A stretch of 64,000 bases of DNA. Origin: Schizochytrium sp. TIO01 (taxonomy: Eukaryota > Sar > Bigyra > Thraustochytrida > Thraustochytriidae). Location of the stretch: contig SMSO01000032.1 in assembly GCA_004764695.1 (NCBI GenBank), positions 5,455,483 through 5,519,482 of the forward strand, in the 5' to 3' direction. The stretch's first letter is position 1. Each line of letters opens with the position of its first letter. Position numbers and translations under genes: made by a program. The notes beneath the pieces were generated by a model, which worked only from the letters and a program-made list of their open reading frames with translations, was not told where the DNA came from and searched no databases. This document shows positions 57,185 to 64,000 of this stretch, in pieces.

Positions 57185-58911
57185 GACTTTGACCTTTTCT
57201 GCGCGTCCTCGCCAGTGCCTTGATGCAAAAAACAACGCAACAGGTAAACCCCGTCCCTATGTCCAGAGGCGCTCCAAGACCGAGAGCAGCGCTGATGACT
57301 AGTTTCGTGTTTGCCGCTACTGTTTTTCACCTGCACTCGCAGCGTCCTCCTTTTCACTGAGGTCACTTCAGGCCCAGCGGAGACGCGTGTGAGTGCGCTA
57401 GAGTGTACGTGGCTGCCTGTCGGCCTGCCTGCCTGCCTGCCTGTGTGCGTGCGTGAGTACCTAGCTAGGTGGGCAGGTAAGTTAACTCGAGTGAGCCCGA
57501 GGCAGGCCCAAGAGCGAAAGAGTATTGCCTTGGCCAGTAACAAACTTTCACCCCGCCGCTCTCTCTAAACCTCCCGACCTGCTTCTGCTGCTGCTTCTCT
57601 TGTGGCAACTGCTGGACAGCTTGTGGTCTCCCTAAAGCAAGTTTTCGGAAAGAGCTCGTTAAAGTCTGGCAGGCAAGGCGAAGATGTGCTGTGTTGTGCT
57701 CCTGGTCCCACCATCAATCGGCCAGCCAGCCAGACAGCTTAGCTCGAGGCTGCTTGGAGTCTTCTCGCCGTGCCGTCCTTGGGAGGAGTGCCACCAGGGA
57801 TTGTCGAGGCATACATGGCTGGTGGCAGGCCAGCCAGCTAGAGCTTTCGCGTGGCGGCGTGGGCTGTCAGACAGCCATCCTGAGGGATAGCTCGCGTTTA
57901 GAGTGGCCAGAGCAGGCTACTAATAGTGCCTTAAATTGGAAGGCGGCCGCGAGCAGCAAAGGACCTTCAGTCACAAGCGACCCTGTCGAAGTGACGTCAT
58001 CATGATCTACAATTGAAGCCAACCCCACTCCAGCCCGCTCAAGCTCTGCCGTGCGCCTGCTGTGAGAGGATATACTTGGGCGTTTTTTTTTTTAACTCGA
58101 GTGGGATAACCTTCTTCTTCCGTCGCGGCTGTGTGCTTCGTACTCGCAGCAAAGCTGCACGGGGCCGTCCCTGAGGGCGAACGTCCTCTCGCCGAGAGCG
58201 GCTCAATAACTAAGTTTCTATTCTAATCATTTTGTTTGTTTCTTTCTTTCTTTCTCTTCAATTTGCCAAAATGACTTAGGAGCGCTATAGTTTACCTTAT
58301 TTGGACTGGGTACCTATGATTTTTTAATTTTGTTATTTCTTAGTATTAAAAAAAGAAAAAAGAAGAAGGTTACATTACATTTTTTCTACCGACACCACAA
58401 TACCACAATATGGTAACTTTTGATTTTAAAAGAGCAATAGGAAACGACAAAGACCAACTTATCTTGTTTGCTTAGAGAAAAGAAATACTGTTCAGCAACT
58501 TCAGTTTTTTATAATGCAAGGCATCGAAAATGCCGCCGAGTTATTACAACCTGACGTAAAGACCTCCAAACCCCCAGAAACACGAACACTAAGCTCTTCG
58601 CCAGCCCCTTTCGAGCAGGTCTCCCTCTGTCGCGTTCGCTTTCCGCGTTCGCTTTCTGGCCGCTGGTCCTGAGGTCTCCGGTAGCTAGCTAGCTAGCTAG
58701 AAAAATTGTGTTTAATGTTTTCATGGAACGAAGCTAAGTAGCAAGCAAAACATCAGTTAGCAGAAGTTCGAAGTTCGTCATTAAACACATATCAAAGAAG
58801 AAAAATGCAGAGGCTCACTAAGACGCTCAACGTTCTGAGTTTCGACTGTGGTATTAGGAACCTGAGTTTCTGGTTATTGTGCCAAAGCGAAGAAGGAGAT
58901 AGATAATATGA
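57185..58911. other. Spacer with GCCT and CTAG repeats
   Basis: A GCCT run lies at about 57423-57442 and a CTAG run at about 58680-58701. Short plus-strand frames from 57311 to 58005 are Ser/Cys/Arg-rich and unsupported. No gene is called. Confidence 0.5.
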
Positions 58912-58929
58912 TTAAATTATTCTGGCCCG

Positions 58930-59039
58930 GCAAAATATAAATTTAGAAGCGGCAAAAGGAGCATAGCTGCAGATCGACGTGTCCGCAAAATATAAATTCA
59001 AAAGCGGCAAAATGAGCATAGCTGCGGAGCGACGTGTCC
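58930..59039. repeat. Tandem duplication of a 55-base unit
   Basis: Two adjacent copies (58930-58984 and 58985-59039) begin GCAAAATATAAATT and end CGACGTGTCC, differing at about six positions. The unit length is not a multiple of three, and no gene is needed to explain it. Confidence 0.85.
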
Positions 59040-59277
59040 AGGATTTAGATGCGAGACCCTGGACGAGATTTGTGGACCCCGTATCGATCGAGAACCAGCT
59101 GCTGGAAAACGCACCGATAAATCCAACAAAATGCAAGTGTTGTGCAAGTTCCTAATTCTAAACAAAATCTTCAATTTATCTCTTTGCTTTATAAAGAAGG
59201 TTATGAAGGCTAGTAGTCATGCTATTCAAACCTATTTTCTGGTCCGCACCTGTGATCGAGTCATGGATGCTCCTCGG

Positions 59278-59342
59278 CAGAATGAAAATGCAGAATGAAA
59301 ATACAGAATGAAAATGCAGAATGAAAATGCAGAATGAAAATG
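59278..59342. repeat. Minisatellite, five 13-base units
   Basis: Five head-to-tail copies of CAGAATGAAAATG with a single A/G change in the second copy. It lies just downstream of the damaged Ser/Thr-rich gene. Confidence 0.9.
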
Positions 59343-59374
59343 AAGGTGAGACAAGCGTGGTGATTCCTGAAGAA

Positions 59375-60054
59375 CTAGGCGCACCAAAATAGTTTACAGC
59401 AGAAGAATACACAAACCTTATATTTCCAGCAGATTCCGGGGAGCTGAAAATGTATGCACCCGTCCTCGGCTATTTGTAAATCGATCTGATATTGAAGGGT
59501 CCCCCCCCCCACCTTATTCACCAACAGAAAGACATCCTTGTTCGAACTTGTATCAGTGGTGGCCTCAAAATGCCAAAGCTCTCCGTCTTTAGGTGTTGTT
59601 AGGCTCCCTGACATGGTGGTGTATTTTGAGCCGTCTTAAGCAAAATACATGTTTCTCCCCAATTTGCGTAAGTAAGATCTCTTAGTCTGTAATGAGCGGT
59701 AGTACAGAAGGAGATCGAGCTGTTTGGCTGTTGAATGCAATCAGGTGAAGGCGCGGCTGTGGACTTCGGAGTCGCTGTAGTTAAAGTACTGGATGTTACA
59801 GTGGATTGGGTGTTTCTTGATTGGGTGGTGGGCAAAGTAGATGATGAAGAGACAGAAGGCGTGGAGGTGGAGTCACCTGAATCAACAGAGGAAATGGTTA
59901 CTGTTGCTGTTGATGAGTCGCTAACATTACCACCTATACTACTTCCATTTGACTCATTTGATTGCTTCAATGAAAGACCTCCATATATCGTAGAGAGCAC
60001 GGAGAAGCAAACAAAGTATACCAGCAGAAGACAAAACCTTACCTCCCCATGTTC
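59375..60054 (-). pseudogene. Damaged Ser/Thr-rich surface-protein-like gene
   Basis: Two minus-strand pieces lie in different frames. The first (about 60045-59645) starts with a hydrophobic stretch without an in-frame ATG (LLLVYFVCFSVLS, signal- or anchor-like). It then has a long Ser/Thr stalk of the kind that carries O-glycans, followed by a Cys-containing ordered segment (YANWGETC). The second (about 59640-59375) continues as a beta-rich domain (GELWHFEATTDTSSNKDVF, then a Cys/Trp/Phe-rich end). A stop and frame change near 59640 separates them. A run of nine or ten Cs at about 59500-59510 lies within the second. I read it as a secreted or cell-surface protein gene that has decayed or contains assembly indels. 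Confidence 0.5.
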
Positions 60055-60273
60055 TTAAACTGTGTTGATTTTTATTTCACCTTTTAATTAAATGCTAAAA
60101 TAGTTTGAAGGGAAGAGAAGAAAAACGAGGTGTGCTTATTATAATCGAAATCTCAGCTTGCAAAGTTAAAACAAGAACACAATACAAGCTAGATAACAAA
60201 ATGCAAAAGGACTAATCAAGAGATACAAAATAAGAAGAATGTTACTAAAAGCAAAGTGCCGTGCAAGACGTTA

Positions 60274-61785
60274 TTAAGGAGGTGTTGGTGTCGGCCGGTG
60301 CTCAATATTGCAAAATTCCAAGAGACTAGCCATACTTGAGACTGACTCTTGATTTCCAGACTGAAGGTGTTTAACAGTGAGATTAAATGGCCCTGCTTTT
60401 GCCTCCTCAGCGCCAACGAACCCAACGAAATCAGCCTTTGCACGTTCCGCTGCGCGAAACGCCTTACGCATGGCCGACCGCGTGCCAGTGGGAGAGTCAA
60501 GGCCGTCAAGCCAGGTCTGTACAACCATACCTGGTGTTGCCCTACGCAGCTGAGAAGCAATTTCGCGAACTCGGCGGTTGACAAGTTCAGGATGATCACT
60601 TTCAGACATAGCAATCGGCGCGAGAAACAACATTGGGGTGGTGTTCGCACCACCTGCCGGAATGCCAAGACGAGCTCGCTCTAACACCAGACGCTCTACG
60701 CCTGCAGCCCAGCCAATGCCTGGGACATTGTCTTTGAAGCCGAGAGTTGTCGAGAGGCCGTCGTAACGGCCACCTGCGAGGATTGCGGAAGGTCTCTGTG
60801 CCGCATGCGAAGGCACTACGAATTCAAAAATAGTGTGCGTGTAGTAATCCAGGCCACGGACAAGCAAGGGATCTACCTCGTAGTCAATGCCGATAATCTC
60901 GAGGCTCTCCTTGACCTGGTCAAACCGCTGGCGAGCACTGTCTGTAAGGCTATCCTGCAAATGTGGGGCAGAGTTCACAGCCTCCATATCAGCCTCGTCT
61001 TTAGAGTCAAGAACACGAAGGTACCGGCCCTGTTCAACTCGACGTTCGCTGTCCTCTGAAAGAGATCCCCGAAACTTTTCGAGGTGTGCCGATAGTTTGG
61101 CGTGGTAGAGCTCACGACTCTCCGGGTCGCCGAGGGAGTTGATCAGCAGTCTCGTTTCGAGGCCTGATGCTTGGCCCCAAAGGCCTAGGCGTTCAAGAAA
61201 GAGACTCGCAAACTCGATGACATCCACGTCAGCACTCGGCCCCTGCGATCCCAGGAGCTCTACACCAAGTTGCGTGAATTGGCGCTGGCGACCATGTTGA
61301 GGTCTTTCGTATCGGAACATTGGTCCATAGTAAAATAATCTCTGTACAGTCTCAGCATCTTTACGAGAAAGCGCTGCTCTGCATACGCCTGCGGTTCCTT
61401 CAGGCCTGAGCGTGAGCGAGTTATCTGAGCGATCCGCAAATGTGTACATTTCCTTGCTTACGACGTCTGAGCCGTCGCCAAGAGATCTGGCAAAGAGGTC
61501 TGTGAACTCAAAGATGGGCGTACGGATTTCCTCGAAACCGCAAATTGAAGCCACAGAGCGACCTTCACGCTCAACAAGAGCGTGATCGAGACATTCGGGG
61601 CCAACAACGTCCATAGTGCCTCGAGGCCTTGCAAGGCGTTGCCGCTTCCCACCCTGAGAGACTGCCATTGTCCGCGTCCACTGCTGCCCCAAGGCACCAT
61701 TTATGCGCATTTCACTTGCGTTCAAGGCGGTAGCACCCGCTCGAGATCTACAAGAGCACAGCGGCACGCGTGAGAATGAAAGCAT
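60274..61785 (-). CDS. hisS: Histidyl-tRNA synthetase, bacterial/organellar type
   Basis: A single exon of 503 residues starts at ATG 61785. The first about 50 residues are rich in Arg, Ser, Ala and Gly with few acids, like a mitochondrial or plastid presequence. Class II motifs are in order: motif 1 (FEEIRTPIFEFTDLF), motif 2 (FYYGPMFRYERPQHGRQRQF), the histidine-binding LVRGLDYYTHTIFE, AGGRYDGL, and motif 3 (GIGWAAGVERLVL). The C-terminal about 90 residues form the anticodon-binding domain. It attaches histidine to tRNA-His. The length beyond the presequence (about 450) fits bacterial HisRS, which supports an organellar enzyme; dual targeting is possible. Confidence 0.95.
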   Translation of the reverse strand: MLSFSRVPLCSCRSRAGATALNASEMRINGALGQQWTRTMAVSQGGKRQRLARPRGTMDVVGPECLDHALVEREGRSVASICGFEEIRTPIFEFTDLFARSLGDGSDVVSKEMYTFADRSDNSLTLRPEGTAGVCRAALSRKDAETVQRLFYYGPMFRYERPQHGRQRQFTQLGVELLGSQGPSADVDVIEFASLFLERLGLWGQASGLETRLLINSLGDPESRELYHAKLSAHLEKFRGSLSEDSERRVEQGRYLRVLDSKDEADMEAVNSAPHLQDSLTDSARQRFDQVKESLEIIGIDYEVDPLLVRGLDYYTHTIFEFVVPSHAAQRPSAILAGGRYDGLSTTLGFKDNVPGIGWAAGVERLVLERARLGIPAGGANTTPMLFLAPIAMSESDHPELVNRRVREIASQLRRATPGMVVQTWLDGLDSPTGTRSAMRKAFRAAERAKADFVGFVGAEEAKAGPFNLTVKHLQSGNQESVSSMASLLEFCNIEHRPTPTPP

Positions 61786-62538
61786 TTTAATGAGCCCAGA
61801 TCTAGAACCTCAGTAGGTGCGTCCTGGGCGCCTGTTTCGAGGCTTTCTTGTTTCGCAAACGAGACTGCCATAAGTTGCAATTCAAGTGCAGCAAAAGCCA
61901 ATAAGAGTTATCTAATACTTGCTAAGAGTTCCAGTGGTGGTCAGTTCGTACCAGCTATCGCTCAAGAGGAGATCTGTTGCGAGAATTAAATTTGTATGGG
62001 TCTTTCCTCTCATGAGGAAGGCAAACATGACTGCCGAAGACATTACGCCAAACATAAGTAACTACGGTAACGTTTTAAAAAGGGTGATTAATTTACAAAT
62101 TGATTATCGAGTGCAGACATTTGATGATAATAGAACAGAAATAGCAAGATTGAAAGAGTTATGGTCAGATACGTAATGGCCAATTCTTGAGTGTTTCAGT
62201 TTTTGAACTCTAGTGTACGACACATTCGTTCCCCTTTTCTCTTTTTTTTTAATTTTTACAAAAAACCAAGTTGCCCACCTGAAAGCTAAATCTTCACATC
62301 ACATATGCTTCCACCAAAAAACAACTTTACAGAAAAGTTATAAACCTCTGAATGTAAACATGAAAAGAGGAAATAAGATGGCAACTTAAAACAAGAAGAA
62401 AAAAAGGGGTTCTGTACTTAACTGGATTACAGGTATTGAATAGTTTCTTCTTTCCTTGAAGAAAAAAATCAGAGCTGTCGAAGTATGAAATCTGTCCTGT
62501 TTGATGAATCAGAGCAGAATTATCATATGTATTACAGT
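61786..62538. other. Spacer with a short plus-strand coding-like frame
   Basis: A plus-strand frame ending at 62176 has protein character over its last 50 codons (NVLKRVINLQIDYRVQTF, then EIARLKELWSDT). It has ATGs at about 62011 and 62026 and no clear upstream exon. It may be the end of a small gene. The rest is A/T-rich 3' flank of the BAP31-like gene. Confidence 0.4.
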
Positions 62539-63506
62539 TTACTCGGTCTTAACCTGGTCAAGAAGCTGGTTGTAGCGTCTCTGGAGGCTGCGGAATCGGT
62601 GCAAGAGTACCCAGAGCACCCATGCGGATCCGGTAATCCAGACATTGCGCTCGGCTATGGATAAACGGAAAGCAGTATTGTAATAGACGTCAACAATCGC
62701 GTTAAAAAGCAAAATGAAGTTAGTTGGCTACGTTGCAATAACCAGAATCGGATGGGCTGTGGTTCTTCTCTCTCTCTCTCGTTCCTTTTTTAAGATTTTT
62801 GTTTTTTGTTCTGACAACGTTAGTTTTAGTTAGAGGAAAACGTACCTGCGAGAAGTTTTACGCGGGGCTCAAGAGCATCACCGGCCACACCACGAACCAT
62901 GACGTAATGTTCACGAGCCTTGTGCATGCTCATGACCGCGAAGAGGAAGGCACCAACAGAAATGAGAAGGTAAAGCCAGAAAACAGACAAGTTAAGGTAA
63001 GGGTGGGGCCTGAGGAAGAGCATCTTATCGCAAACTGTCACAAGCACGTTTTGCACCTTGCGAGGCAAGGGCATCAACAAGAGCAGCAATAGGGCTCCAG
63101 GGACCACCATGGTCATTACGAAAAACTGTACATCGCTTCCAACGCCCTTAGCACACTCGTGAAGAGATCAAGATCTTTGTTAGTGTCATTCTGATTTTGA
63201 CATGTGATTTGCTCATTCTTTCCTCCTTTCCACGCTGGCCTGGTCGGACGAGCGGTTCTTCGTCACTTCAACTGGGTGTAAAAACCTCATTCCAAGTAAT
63301 TGCCAAGCACAAGGGATTCTCCGAGTAGATAGACAGAAGGATCAAACCTCTAGAAGGGGCGACTTCGCAGATCATCCTTGTCGCTTTCCGCCCGCCCAAT
63401 CGACAATGATATCTTCGTCCCACCGTGAGAGCTTCATCATCCATCCAATCCCACTCCAGCCTTGATCGCGCTGTCGCTGCGTGGCACGTACGTTGATAAG
63501 AGACAT
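62539..63506 (-). CDS. BAP31/Yet-like ER membrane protein, three exons
   Basis: The model joins 63506-63492, 63125-62846 and 62654-62539 (GTACGT donors twice; ACAG and ATAG acceptors) and gives 136 residues. Three membrane segments are visible: ALLLLLLMPLP near residue 15-25, VFWLYLLISVGAFLFAVMS in the middle, and ITGSAWVLWVLLHRF near the end. The ERNVWITG...LLHRFRSL stretch matches the conserved RNLYIAGF...LLRRLVTL segment of BAP31/BAP29 and yeast Yet proteins, which sort membrane proteins at the ER exit. It ends shortly after, so the usual C-terminal coiled coil and KKxx retrieval signal are missing; only a stub (NQLLDQVKTE) remains. The 15-base first exon is inferred from a good donor and frame. 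Confidence 0.8.
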
Positions 63507-64000
63507 GATTGCGTCAGATGTTTGCGGGTCAATGGCCAGCCAGTCACACGCAAGCAGTATCGTTCGAGGGTTGCTGAAGAATTTCGCAAGCGAGTTAACT
63601 CGAGTCGAGTTCGAGGTCTGCAGCTCTATCCAGGTTCAAGAGAAAAGCTCACTAAGATCATTGTAAACACTCCAAGCGTACGCTTCTAGACACTTGCTAA
63701 TGACTGCTACCACAGTACAAGAGAAACAGTGTGAGAAGCCGGAGCTCGATATGGAATAGTTCTGCTCTCACCAATTGACAGAGGCTATTCCTCCAAGATC
63801 TTCGCAATGTTGGATTCAACAAAGCACACGCTTTCCAAATCGTGGACCTCCATGGTGCCTGCTTCGAATTGAGTTCCTGCTCGAGTCAAGCGAAGCAGCG
63901 AGAGAAATAGCCTTCATGCTTCATGAGAGTGAAGCCCAGCGGAGAAGAAGAACTAAAGTGCCCTTAAGCGCCTCATAACATAAGAGCCATTTTTTATTAC
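63507..64000. other. Window end; no supported gene
   Basis: Open frames on the plus strand at 63462-63689 and 63775-63978 lack motifs and splice context. The first part should contain the promoter of the BAP31-like gene. Confidence 0.45.

Overview
The window is nuclear DNA of a unicellular eukaryote. Genes are interrupted by GT-AG introns (donors mostly GTAAGT or GTACGT), a cytosolic-type ribosomal protein uS10 is split by an intron, and the gene set is cytoskeletal and endomembrane: alpha-actinin, formin, a Rab11-like GTPase, a BAP31-like ER protein, an F-box protein and a histone H3 variant. Gene density (about 20 recognisable loci in 64 kb) and long low-complexity spacers would fit a heterokont protist such as a thraustochytrid. 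That placement is inference only; no rRNA or organelle marker is present.

Layout. 1-9 kb: a small coiled-coil protein (minus), a broken kinase-like gene (minus) and a three-exon Rab11-like gene (minus). 9-14 kb: mostly non-coding, then a 124-aa unknown protein (plus). 14-22 kb: a dense block with alpha-actinin (minus, two exons), a FAM185A-like protein (plus, three exons) and a Golgi sulfotransferase-like protein (minus). 23-29 kb: gene-poor, with a heavily eroded minus-strand gene. 29.5 kb: an intronless, very divergent H3 variant. 31-42 kb: a J-domain-like nuclear protein (minus), two coiled-coil proteins (plus) and a 1200-aa formin (minus). 42-46 kb: mostly empty. 46-50 kb: a TrmL-type tRNA methyltransferase (plus), uS10 (plus) with a possible intronic C/D snoRNA, and an MGC-starting acylation-candidate protein (minus). 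50-55 kb: several exon-like pieces whose gene models I could not close. 56-57 kb: an F-box/zinc-ribbon-like protein (minus) needing a +1 frame change. 59-60 kb: a damaged Ser/Thr-rich surface-protein-like gene. 60-63.5 kb: bacterial-type histidyl-tRNA synthetase (minus) and a three-exon BAP31-like protein (minus).

Functional links are only thematic. Alpha-actinin and formin both act on actin filaments, and the Rab11-like GTPase, the sulfotransferase and the BAP31-like protein all serve the secretory or recycling system. TrmL and the histidyl-tRNA synthetase are bacterial-type translation enzymes likely used in an organelle. There is no operon logic, phage, IS element, CRISPR array or convincing tRNA gene. 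The most interesting items are the H3 variant (intact N-terminal K4 tail, rewritten alpha-N region), the formin whose FH1 region lacks proline runs, the frame-shifted F-box gene, the snoRNA candidate and the two eroded genes.
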